Positions 1-12,600 of a stretch of 64,000 nt of DNA are shown here, in pieces. The position numbers and the translations under genes were made by a program. How positions within the stretch are numbered: the stretch's first letter is position 1; each line of letters opens with the position of its first letter. The stretch covers positions 11,337,454 through 11,401,453 of the forward strand of contig OZ024938.1 of assembly GCA_964017235.1 (NCBI GenBank). The letters are read 5' to 3'. Under the pieces are notes generated by a model. It was not told where the DNA came from. It did not search any database and saw nothing but the letters and a program-made list of their open reading frames with translations. The DNA comes from Sabellastarte sp. h YS-2021 (taxonomy: Eukaryota > Annelida > Polychaeta > Sabellida > Sabellidae).

Positions 1-415
1 ACATCCTTGAAAATACTTGAAAAAAATTACTTCATTTTCAAGGCCTTGAAAGTCCTTGAATTTGGCCAAAATTGAATATAATCCTTGAAAAGTCCTTGAA
101 TTTGTTATTGTCCAACTTCTGCATCTGCATCATCTAGTTTTACGGCTATGGCAGACTCAGCAAAGCAAGTATGATCTAGTCTGAACAAAGTTTATGTTAA
201 AATATTATTAGATATGTTAACTAGCATTGTTGTAATGAGTTTATAAAATGTTAAAATCATGTGACAATAAAGAATTTTGTGGGAGGAAGGGACAGCCTGA
301 AGGGGAGGCAAAGGAGGCCGTGCTTTAAAATATATCCTTGAGAATTGTTGTTGTTGACCTTGGAAATCCTAGAAAAGACCTTGAATCCAGTTGTCAAAAA
401 TCTGTGGGAACCCTG
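1..415. mobile_element. hAT-type non-autonomous DNA transposon, left end outside window
   Basis: Seen: the stretch opens with repeated 'CCTTGAAAA / CCTTGAATTTG' motifs and closes with 'CTGTGGGAACCCTG' at 402-415. The reverse complement of that end is a CAGGG-type terminus, as in the hAT superfamily. Inverted 'TTGAATCC / CTTGAA' motifs near the right end mirror the left part. Its left terminus would fall just before base 1, so neither the full inverted repeat nor the 8 bp target duplication can be checked. It ends about 110 bases before the first GARS1 exon seen here. No coding capacity is visible. Confidence 0.45.
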
Positions 416-526
416 TTTAATAAGACACAGATATTCATTTAAGCAGTAGCCAACTACAAAAAAACTGTCAACAACTTCCATATTTTTAAGAAGTTGCTCA
501 TGTCCTATGTTCTTTGTCATCTATAG

Positions 527-668
527 GAGTAACAGGTCAGTATGACTTTGGCCCAATGGGTTGTGCTATGAAGTCAAATTTACTGTCTGCTTGGAGAAAG
601 CATTTTGTGCTGGAAGAACAGATGCTGGAAGTGGACTGTACCATGTTGACTCCGGAAAATGTCTTGAA
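527..668 (+). CDS. GARS1: GARS1 exon (first seen): start of class II catalytic core
   Basis: Encodes [12 protein letters not shown] through [14 protein letters not shown]. This corresponds to the conserved GlyRS block with YDYGPVG and CTMLTPE that forms the dimer interface and motif 1 region. It opens with two bases completing a split codon after 'CTATAG' and closes before donor GTACGT, leaving AA of a lysine codon that exon 2 completes. The upstream exons with the WHEP domain are outside the window. Confidence 0.95.
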
Positions 669-3600
669 GTACGTAGAGTTTGTTGGTGTACAAATGGCAT
701 GCTATCAATTTGGTAAAAAAAAACAGGAAATTCTGTAATCTGCTCACACGTATGAATGCAGGTCATTTTGGAGGTTAATATAAAGCCACACTGTATTTTG
801 AACAATTAGGTAAATTTTGAGAATTGTGATTATGTTGAAAACGCTTGAGATGGAGCAATTTCCAGCTCAGTTTGGTCTTGTTTTGATAGTTTATCTTCAT
901 AGATTCTCTCATAAGCATTATTTCTCCTATACCTGTACGTATCTTATACTCTGTGTTCTGGAAGATACCTTATCACTTGTAGTTTTCACCTATAACGTAT
1001 GCTTTTTCACCGTGTTTCCCCAGGCTGTGAGCTATGGGCATCTGATGCTATTTCTCAGCATAAACGATTTTTTTTTTAAATGCTAGAAGTTAAATCAGGA
1101 AAAGATAATTTAAATAAACTTCACTATCACAGATTAACGATAGAAAAGAAATGAAGTTTATTCTATGTCAAAGTAGTTGACATATATTTTTGAGAGTATT
1201 TGAAACTTCTTTGAAATGGACAAACTAAAGTCACTTTTCATTTGAAATTTGCAAATGTAGATTCTGTCAGAAAGTATTTTAAATGCATCTGAATGTATTT
1301 TGCATTTAACCCCATGTTTGTCAGTTGCCTATGAACTGATAGTATGTTGTATTCTTACTGATCAAACCCATATGTATAGAGTCCCCAGAGCTCCTCTAGC
1401 ATGAAAATTTGACCACAGTTTTTATTGTCATTACAACAAATCTATATTTCAGAGCTTCTGGCCATGTGGAGAGGTTTGCAGACTTTATGGTGAAAGATCT
1501 GAAGAGTGGCGAGTGTTTCCGTGCAGACCACCTCATTGAGGCAGCCTTTGAGAAAATGTGTGCTGATAAAAAAGTGTCCAGTGAGACCAAACAGAAGATC
1601 CAGAAACTCCTGCCAAAGGTATAGAGTAAGGAATCTAAAATTCGCCAGGAATCTAAAATTCGCCACCTCTAAAACCTTAGTTAATTTTATGAAGAAAATG
1701 ATGTTTTGTCTTAAAATTGGTATTTTTCAGTTCACAAAGCCTTACTTTACTGTACATTCAACAAATCTCACCTCAATTCATTTATTTTATTAGTATTTCC
1801 ACATGTGGCGAATTTCAGATATGTGGCGAATTTTAGATTTCTTACTCTAACTTTACACCTGTGCTGTGGATCCATTTATGTAATCTAATCGACTGCTTTG
1901 CTGGTGCAATATCTTCCCACAAGGGAACTCCCTGTGCTAAAATAACAGGAACTAAAAGTCATGGTCAAGAGATATTCTAGTTCAGTAATCCAGGGTTGTG
2001 GTGAGTATTACTACTGAAAGTAAATTTTGGAAACAAATATTTGATGTTTCAGCAATATTTGATGTTTCAGTACAGTATTTGTGACTTTGTAATACCAAAT
2101 CACCAATGTTTGGATTACCTCACACCCTTCTATAGGGATCATTAATGATTTTTGAACCTATTTTTTACCTACATATGGTCTTATGGATACTCGCTACAGT
2201 ACACAGTACCAGCTCCCCCATTGGAGCCATGGACGAATCAAGTGTAATGTTTGTTTGCATAATGTACTCTTACATTTATATGTACCGGATATTACACAAG
2301 GATGTGGCTTAGTGTCTCCTCAGTTTATATTTTCTAACATGTATGGGTGCTTTATGAATACCAAATACCCGTGAACAAGTATGAAAACATATGGTACAAA
2401 TTTGAGCCTTAAGGAAGGCTATGACTGCATATGAAATGGTACAGCCATTTGAAACCACTGTTTGGTGTAGAATTAGCGTGCTAGCTTCATACGGTATTTT
2501 TTGTTGTTGAATTCAAAGGTGCACAGTAGATTCTTTTCTTGGAATAGTTTTCCCCAAACTAATGAAAAAGAATACAATTCTTCCATGTTAGGTCAAGGAT
2601 ATTCATCTAGGGAGCCTTTTCTGACAGGGCAGTTACAGATATAGGAGGATAGGGTTTAGGGATGTGTCGGTAGGTCCGGTATCTCGGTATTGAGAGCATT
2701 TTACTGAAATACCGTAATGATATTTAACAACTGCCACTTCGCTTGTCAGCACATATAATGGAAGGAAGAGTTAAAATATTAGAAACATACCCCAAATCTG
2801 AAGAAATTATAAGCTTTTCTCCCCAACTTTCGTGCATTTGCAGACTTTATACAGTACTATCGATTACACAGAGCAGAACTGCCATGTTTAGGTTACGACA
2901 ATTTAACCTCAATTTCGCTTGTCAGTTCATATAACTGAAGGAAAACTTAAAATATTGGGAACAAACAAGAAATCTGAAGAAATTATAAGCTTTTATCTCA
3001 TATTTCGCACATCTGATCACTTTTATTGTGATTTCGTGAAGAAGAAAAGTCCATGTTTGTTTGGGGTGGACTAAAACACGGAATCCCGGAATCGGTACAG
3101 TTTTGCATTGGCGACCTCCCGATGTACATATTTTTCATACCGACCCATCCCTAATAGGGTTCATTTAATTTTTTTTTCAATTTTTATAAAAATTTATTTG
3201 TTATGTATATGTGTATTAGAGATGGTTCGGTAGGCCCGGTGTCTCGGTATCAAGAGCATTTTAATGAAATACCGTGACAATATTTTACAACCTCCACTTT
3301 GCCTGTCAACACATAATATGGAAGGGAGAGTTAAAATATTACAAACATACCCAAAATCTGAAGAAATAGTAAGCTTTTATTCCATATTTTCATGCATCTG
3401 TAGAATTTTACTGTATAGCAATTACATTGAGCAGAACTGCCATGTTTTGGTTACGACACATTACAACCGCAATCTTGCTTGTCAACTCATATAATTGAAG
3501 GAAAACTTAAAATATTGGAAATAAACAAGAAATCTGAAAAAAATTGCAAATGTTTATCCCTTATTTTGTGCATTTGGGGGAACTTTAGTTGAGAGGAAAT

Positions 3601-6600
3601 ATCCATCATGATGTTTGTTTGGGGTGTACTAAAATGCAAAGTCACAGAATCGGAACAGTTTTGCATTGGCGACCTCCGATGTACACATTTTTGAAACGGA
3701 CCCATCCCTGATATATATGTTGTATTTTAAACATACCTTTTGTTGAAAAAGACATCTATATGAGTGGCTGTTGTCACAGATTTTAGTCATGTGGCCTGTG
3801 CAGTATATGTTAAAAAGTCTGAATCTTCTGGAAAAGTGGACACAGAATGGGCACCAAAGTAATAGCAGAAACAAAATTTTGGTTTCGGACTACTCCAAAT
3901 AAACACCCCTAGTGACTAGGGACGTCATCGTGTACCGTGATATCATCATATCGCCGATGGTTCAAGTCCGCACACGATATCGAGCCCTGTCTTCATAACC
4001 CGATTTCCGGGGTTTAGTTACCATGTTAGTGAAAATCAAACACGCGGGTGTACATGAGCCTGAACTCGTAACTGGAAATGGATCTCAAGTTAAGATTCTT
4101 GTATATTGTACCTTTGATAAAGTAAAAAACTATGTTATTTATGAAATTTTACTGGTTTTAAAATGGTTTGAATTAAAAATATGAAGTTGAAATGTAGATA
4201 TTAACTTAGCGATAAATACCGTGATATCGCCCACTGTTTTGCTCACGGTATCGAGACAGCAAACTTCTAGACGATGACGTCCCTACTAGTGACTTGATGA
4301 ATAGTTGGCAGCAAAATAAGAAGTTTGCAAGAGGAACTCCTCACCACTTGCATTGCTTTGTATTTTCAGGTGGAGACACTGAGTCAGTCGGAGATAGATG
4401 AAGTGATTAGCGAGTTTGAACTCAGGTCTCCGACCACAGGGAGTGAGCTCAGCCCCGCACTGGAGTTTAACTTGATGTTCAGCACCTCTATAGGGCCCTC
4501 GGGACATTTGAAAGGGTATGTGTTATTGCCATTGTTGAAGTGAAATCTGTCCTTACACAGAGTCGCTTGTAGGACGCATTTCTTGCGGGATTGCTTATTA
4601 GTTCGCCTACAAACATGGATTTTCTTGAAGTCTCTGGTGACAAAATTATACAAGAACCGTGCTGTATACACGAGCACTTGATCCTTAAAATTTATATCGA
4701 ATTATCATGAAATTTGCCTCGCTCGGCAAGTGTCAAATGCTCGTTCGCATCCCTAACTTAGATACAGTAATCTAGTTAGGTGTTCGAAGGCCAAGATTAA
4801 TATAGTGCCAAAAAGACTTAATGTTAATTGTCATTCAAACACACCCAAGTTATGTTTTGAAAACAGTGGTGAGGTAAACTTCAAAAGTGTATACAGTCAT
4901 TTGAATCTTATCATAATGTCTCAACCAACAAAAATAAATCGATAGAGTATTATCGTTTTTTAGACTCAGTCGACTGGAAAATGGTTTACTCATTATCCTC
5001 TAAAATAATCAAAGAATCTTTTGTCCTATTCCTACAATTTAAAATTCTGCATAGAGTTGTTAAATGTAACTATAATTTAGCAAAATTGAATATGAAAGAA
5101 TCATCACAGTGTGACCAGTGTCAAAATATTGATAATCTTTAGCATTACGTTTACTATTTTGAACATAGTTATTCTTTCTGGCACCAGATTGAGATGTGGT
5201 TGTCTTCTTCACTTTTTGCCAGGATAAAATTTACGGTGCTGAAAACTCTTATGTGTCTTTTGAATTATGATTGTGAACTGTATTTAATTATCAATTACAT
5301 TGTACTCTTGGGGGAAATATGACATTTATATTTGCAAGAAGGATGTAAAACTGTCAAGTTTACATTTTTTGAATTCCTTGCTATGTTCTATCAAAGATAA
5401 ATTAAGCACTGAGCACCATATGTATGTATGAACCAAAACAAGTGTTATATGTACAAAGAAACATTTAAAAAGCTACTAAATGCATTATAAATGACAAGAC
5501 ATTTCTTTGTTCATTAATATGTTATTATCTACACACATTTATATATTGTGTTACTTGTATCTCACATTGTACCTTATAAGAAAAGAAATATAAACAAGGA
5601 ACCATTCAATTTAGATCAAATAACACTCGATGAGTTTTAGCCTGTAAATTTATTATGTCCACCCCCCTGGGGGGTGGATATATTATTTTTGCTTTTTTCG
5701 CCGTCCGATGTCCGATGTCCGGCGTCCGGCGTCCGATGTCCGGCGTCACGCATGGTTTCCGCTCATTTAAAGGAAAAGTATTAGAGCTATTGTCACCAAA
5801 TTTGGTATGCAGGCTTATTGGGTCAGTAGCTTGCTTGGGATTGCTTTTGGCTGTTGTACCTCTTTTGCTTACTGAGTAATACTTAAGTACAGCTATTTTC
5901 AGTACCCATTGGTTTCCGTGCATTTAAGCCAAAATAATTAAAGATATTTTACTACAATTTTGAATACAAGATTGTTATGTCCATAGCTCGCTTGGTATTG
6001 CATTTGGGACTGATAGCTTTGTCAGTACATGAGTAATAGCCATTTAGGTACTTCATTGTGTATTTTCAGTACTACTTTTGAGTAATTTGCTAATATCTCA
6101 GAAACCGTAAGAGATAGAGCGATTTCGTCGAAATTTTCGACCCACAGGGTATCTAAGGAATGTAATATTTGCAATTTTCAAAAAATTTTCCCCTCCCCAA
6201 AAATGGCGGCCATTTTGAATTTTCGAATTTTTGCCAAAAATGGCAAAACACAAATTTGCTTCTATCTCCTTAACCGTGTGAGATAGAGCGATTTCGTCGA
6301 AATTTTCGACCCACAGGGTATTTAAGGAATGCAATCTACAATTTTCCAAAAATTTTCCCCTCCCCAAAAATGGCGGCCATTTTGAATTTTCGAATTTTTG
6401 CCAAAAATGGCAAAACACTAATTTGCTTCTATCTCCTTAACCGTGCGAGATAGAGTGATTTCGTCGAAATTTTCGACCCACAGGGTATCTAAGGAATGCA
6501 ATCTTTGCAATTTTCCAAAAATTTTCCCCTCCCCAAAAATGGCGGCCATTTTGAATTTTCGCCAAAAATGGCAAAACACAAATTTGCTTCTATCTCCTTA

Positions 6601-9600
6601 ACCGTGCCAGATAGAGCGATTTCGTCAAAATTTTCGACCCACTGGGTATCTGAGCATTGTACTCTTGGTAATTTTTAAAAAATTTTCCCCTCCCCAAAAA
6701 TGGCGGCCATTTTGAATTTTCGAATTTTTGCCAAAAATGGCAAAACACTAATTTGCTTCTATCTCCTTAACCGTGCGAGATAGAGCGATTTCGTCGAAAT
6801 TTTCGACCCACAGGGTATCTAAGGAATGTAATATTTGCAATTTTCAAAAAATTTTCCCCTCCCCAAAAATGGCGGCCATTTTGAATTTTCGAATTTTTGC
6901 CAAAAATGGCAAAACACAAATTTGCTTCTATCTCCTTAACCGTGCGAGATAGAGCGATTTCGTCGAAATTTTCGACCCACAGGGTATCTAAGGAATGCAA
7001 TCTTTGCAATTTTCAAAAAATTTTCCCCTCCCCAAAAATGGCGGCCATTTTGAATTTTCGAATTTTTGCCAAAAATGGCAAAACACCAATTTGCTTCTAT
7101 CTCCTTAACCGTGCCAGATAGAGCGATTTCGTCAAAATTTTCGACCCACAGGGTATCTGAGCATTGTGCTCTTGGTAATTTTTCCAAAAATTTTCCCCTC
7201 CCCAAAAATGGCGGCCATTTTGAATTTTCGAATTTTTGCCAAAAATGGCAAAACACTAATTTGCTTCTATCTCCTTAACCGTGCGAGATAGAGCGATTTC
7301 GTCGAAATTTTCGACCCACAGGGTATCTAAGGAATGTAATCTTTGCAATTTTCCAAAAATTTTCCCCTCCCCAAAAATGGCGGCCATTTTGAATTTTCGA
7401 ATTTTTGCCAAAAATGGCAAAACACAAATTTCCTTCTATCTCCTTAACCGTGCGAGATAGAGCGATTTCGTCGAAATTTTCGACCCACAGGGTATCTAAG
7501 GAATGTAATCTTTGCAATTTTCCAAAAATTTTCCCCTCCCCAAAAATGGCGGCCATTTTGAATTTTCGAATTTTTGCCAAAAATGGCAAAACACAAATTT
7601 CCTTCTATCTCCTTAACCGTGCGAGATAGAGCGATTTCGTCGAAATTTTCGACCCACAGGGTATCTAAGGAATGTAATCTTTGCAATTTTCCAAAAATTT
7701 TCCCCTCCCCAAAAATGGCGGCCATTTTGAATTTTCGAATTTTTGCCAAAAATGGCAAAACACAAATTTCCTTCTATCTCCTTAACCGTGCCAGATAGAG
7801 TGATTTCGTCAAAATTTTCGACCCACAGGGTATCTAAGGAATGCAATCTTTGCAATTTTCAAAAAATTTTCCCGTCCCCTAAAATGGCGGCCATTTTGAA
7901 TTTTCGAATTTTTGCCAAAAATGGCAAAACACAAATTTGCTTCTATCTCCATAACCGTGCCAGATAGAGCGATTTCGTCAAAATTTTCGACCCACAGGGT
8001 ATCTGAGCATTGTGCTCTTGGTAATTTTAACAAAATTTTCCCCTCCCTAAAAATGGCGGCCATTTTGAATTTTCGAATTTTTGCCAAAAATGGCAAAACA
8101 CAAATTTGCTTCTATCTCCTTAACCGTGCGAGATAGAGCGATTTCGTCGAAATTTTCGACCCACAGGGTATCTAAGGAATGTAATATTTGCAATTTTCAA
8201 AAAATTTTCCCCTCCCCAAAAATGGCGGCCATTTTGAATTTTCGAATTTTTGCCAAAAATGGCAAAACACAAATTTGCTTCTATCTCCTTAACCGTGCGA
8301 GATAGAGCGATTTCGTCGAAATTTTCGACCCACAGGGTATCTAAGGAATGCAATCTTTGCAATTTTCAAAAAATTTTCCCCTCCCCAAAAATGGCGGCCA
8401 TTTTGAATTTTCGAATTTTTGCCAAAAATGGCAAAACACCAATTTGCTTCTATCTCCTTAACCGTGCCAGATAGAGCGATTTCGTCAAAATTTTCGACCC
8501 ACTGGGTATCTGAGCATTGTACTCTTGGTAATTTTTAAAAAATTTTCCCCTCCCCAAAAATGGCGGCCATTTTGAATTTTCGAATTTTTGCCAAAAATGG
8601 CAAAACACTAATTTGCTTCTATCTCCTTAACCGTGCGAGATAGAGCGATTTCGTCGAAATTTTCGACCCACAGGGTATCTAAGGAATGCAATCTTTGCAA
8701 TTTTCAAAAAATTTTCCCCTCCCCAAAAATGGCGGCCATTTTGAATTTTCGAATTTTTGCCAAAAATGGCAAAACACCAATTTGCTTCTATCTCCTTAAC
8801 CGTGCCAGATAGAGCGATTTCGTCAAAATTTTCGACCCACAGGGTATCTGAGCATTGTGCTCTTGGTAATTTTTCCAAAAATTTTCCCCTCCCCAAAAAT
8901 GGCGGCCATTTTGAATTTTCGAATTTTTGCCAAAAATGGCAAAACACTAATTTGCTTCTATCTCCTTAACCGTGCGAGATAGAGCGATTTCGTCGAAATT
9001 TTCGACCCACAGGGTATCTAAGGAATGTAATCTTTGCAATTTTCCAAAAATTTTCCCCTCCCCAAAAATGGCGGCCATTTTGAATTTTCGAATTTTTGCC
9101 AAAAATGGCAAAACACAAATTTCCTTCTATCTCCTTAACCGTGCGAGATAGAGCGATTTCGTCGAAATTTTCGACCCACAGGGTATCTAAGGAATGCAAT
9201 CTTTGCAATTTTCCAAAAATTTTCCCCTCCCCCAAAATGGCGGCCATTTTGAATTTTCGAATTTTTGCCAAAAATGGCAAAACACAAATTTCCTTCTATC
9301 TCCTTAACCGTGCCAGATAGAGTGATTTCGTCAAAATTTTCGACCCACAGGGTATCTGAGCATTGTACTCTTGGTAATTTTTAAAAAATTTTCCCCTCCC
9401 CAAAAATGGCGGCCATTTTGAATTTTCGAATTTTTGCCAAAAATGGCAAAACACTAATTTGCTTCTATCTCCTTAACCGTGCGAGATAGAGTGATTTCGT
9501 CGAAATTTTCGACCCACAGGGTATCTAAGGAATGCAATCTTTGCAATTTTCCAAAAATTTTCCCCTCCCCAAAAATGGCGGCCATTTTGAATTTTCGAAT

Positions 9601-12600
9601 TTTTCCCAAAAATGGCAAAACACAAATTTGCTTCTATCTCCTTAACCGTGCGAGATAGAGCGATTTCGTCGAAATTTTCGACCCACAGGGTATCTAAGGA
9701 ATGCAATCTTTGCAATTTTCCAAAAAATTTTCCCCTCCCCAAAAATGGCGGCCATTTTGAATTTTCGAATTTTTGCCAAAAATGGCAAAACACAAATTTG
9801 CTTCTATCTCCTTAACCGTGCGAGATAGAGCGATTTCGTCAAAATTTTCGACCCACAGGTATTTCAGCATTGTATTCTTGGCAATTTAAAAAAAAATTTC
9901 CCGTCCCCTAAAATGGCGGCCATTTTGAATTTTCAAATTTTTGTCAAAAATGGCAAAACACAAATTTGCTTCTATCTCCTTAACCATGCGAGATAGAGCG
10001 ATTTCGTCGAAATTTTCAACCCACGGGGTATCTAAGGAATGTAATCTTTGCAATTTTCAAAAAATTTTCCCCTCCCCAAAAATGGCAGCCATTTTGAATT
10101 TTCGAATTTTTGCCCAAAATGGAAAAACACAAACTGGCCTTAACCGTGCCAAATAGAGTTATTTCGTTGAAATTTTCGACCCATAGGGTATCTAGAAAAT
10201 GTACTCTTGGCAATTTTCAAAAAAATTTCCTTTTCCCAAAAATGGCGGCCATTTTGAATTTTCAAATTTTTGCCAAAAATAGAAAAACAGGAATTTGCTT
10301 CTATCTTCTTAACCATGCCAGATAGAGTGATTTCGTCAAAATTTTCAACCCAACCAATGCAAAAAGGCATGAAGCTGAAATAATTTACATCTACACTAAC
10401 AAATATTTAAGCATCATTGATATATTTTACAAATGAAACAGGGTCTTGTAAGACTACTGTACAATTTGGGCAAAAGGTTCATGGGTGGACATTACACATG
10501 ATAATGTGTGTTCTTCTATGCTATCCTGTTTCTATTCGCATCTACTATCAACAGGGCGGCCGATTTCTAGTTTAATTTCATTTCCTTTCGAACAACTCAA
10601 TGACAATATTTTCAAAGTATTCTCCAAGTGTGTCAGTTCTTTTTTTTTCATTTATCAATATTTACAGATTAAAAGATTTACATTTCTAATTCTGGGATCT
10701 TTTGAGAAATTTAGTTGTGTTTTATAGCCAGCTTGACTTAAATTTACTATCTGTGAAGTCTTGTATATACAACAGGTTTTAGTAACTGCGGGATCAGTAA
10801 CTGTAAGTTAAGATTCACTGTGTGAAAAGATTTTCAGTTGTAATCACCATAAAAAGTCAGTCTAGAGTTTGATATTGAATTTTTTTTAAAGTGGGGAGTG
10901 TGGAATGGATGTTGAAGTTACATTTCACTGCCTTAATTAATATACAAGTGATTTATCACTTGGGTTATCCTACAGACTGTGAACAATGTTTGCTACAGGT
11001 TTCTACGGCCGGAGACTGCTCAGGGAATATTTGTGAACTTCAAACGCCTCCTGGACTTCAACCAAGGAAGACTGCCTTTTGCTGCAGCACAGATAGGCAG
11101 TGCATTTAGAAATGAAATCTCACCTCGATCTGGTCTCATCAGAGTCAGGTAGATGTAATCCCGGCTATATTGGGCCTTATTGGCTTAAAGCTACATGTTT
11201 GTTTACTATGGTTTATTGAATAAATAATTAGTTTATTGAAGAAATAAAGCAAATGGTTGGATCCCATTATTTGTGTAAGTTTTAAGTTTGTAAATGAGGA
11301 GATTTTTGTACCATCATCTGTTATCGCCCATCGGCGCAAGTACCCGGGTACCCGCCCGTTGAAATCACTACCTACCTGTTCCCACTAAAAAGGGTATTTT
11401 GAGAACACTAGTTCATTCCAAGTTGTTATAAATCAGATAGCTGCACACTGGACAAAATTACATATTTGTGCATTTGGCAAGATTACTTTATGTCCGATGT
11501 TACATTCTCTGAGTGTGATTTTACAGTATTATCTCAGAAATGAAGGTAGAAATGTTTATATTTTGTACCTAATTTCCTCCTATGGATTGATCTATGTATA
11601 TATTCAGGCCTGATTAGTGATACAATGTAATTATGACCTGGGCTTCATCAAGTGTTACATTAAAGATAATCTAATGGTTGGTAAACATATATGTAGATTT
11701 ATTGCAGGGGATAATATACATGCATAAACATATATTTATTTATTGAAGGGCCTGCAAACTGTTTGTGATTTTTCAAGTTAGATTAATTCATAATGTTCAT
11801 CATTGGTTAAATTCCATTTGCAGGGTTGGAAATGATATACACAGTTTGACCTTGTAATTCCTATAAGATGCCTCTTGTGTCTTTTGAATGGCAGGTGTAA
11901 CTCCTCTGTTAGACTGCCCTTCTCTATCATTTAATTGACAGCTGTAACTCTAATATTAGATCCTGTTCTCTCTGTCATTCAATTTAAAGTTATAACTCAC
12001 CTGTTTGCTTCATCTGTCATTTGAAAACTGTAAATCACCAGTTAGAACTGCCCCCTCTATCTTTTGATACTTGCTGTTTGACTGCCTCTGTCATCTGATT
12101 AACAAGATGTCACTCATCAGTTGGACCTGTTAGTCTTAAGTAAAGAAAAAATTACCATTGAAAAGTTATATACAAGTGCCATCTTTCATTATATCCCCAG
12201 ACGAAAGTCGGGGATATATTGGATTCAGGTCCGTCGCGCCGCCGCCGCCGCCGCCGTAGAAATTTCCTTGTGGACGCGATAACTCAAAAACAAATTAATA
12301 TTTTTTTTTCAAACTTGGTACACATGTTAAGGGTGCCCAAAGGAAGATCCCTATTTTAAGGTGACCTTAAACTCCCAGTAAAAAAGAACTTATGGCCACC
12401 TTAAGGTCAGAAATTGGACTTTTGGCCACTTAGAGCCTTGTAGGTCACAAACTATGATGCTCAGCTGGCTGAAATTTTACCTGACAACACATTAATATGT
12501 TCTTAGTACATGTGCCGAAAATCACGACTTTAAGTTGAGGAGAAAATTGTGTTTGAGGCCCATAAATACCCCCACTTAGGGATTTTTTGCTATACTTTTC

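Noticed and set aside
5655-5879. 74-codon frame at the left hairpin of the satellite element
   Set aside because: Low-complexity '[12 protein letters not shown]' repeats from a microsatellite; no family.
6095-10350. CENP-B-box-like TTCGACCCACAGGGT in each satellite unit
   Set aside because: Two of the nine core positions mismatch (G for C, T for G), so I do not call it a CENP-B box.
6098-10370. Many open frames of 60-106 codons on both strands with similar proteins
   Set aside because: They repeat every 169 bp because the satellite unit happens to lack stops; no start context, no family resemblance.
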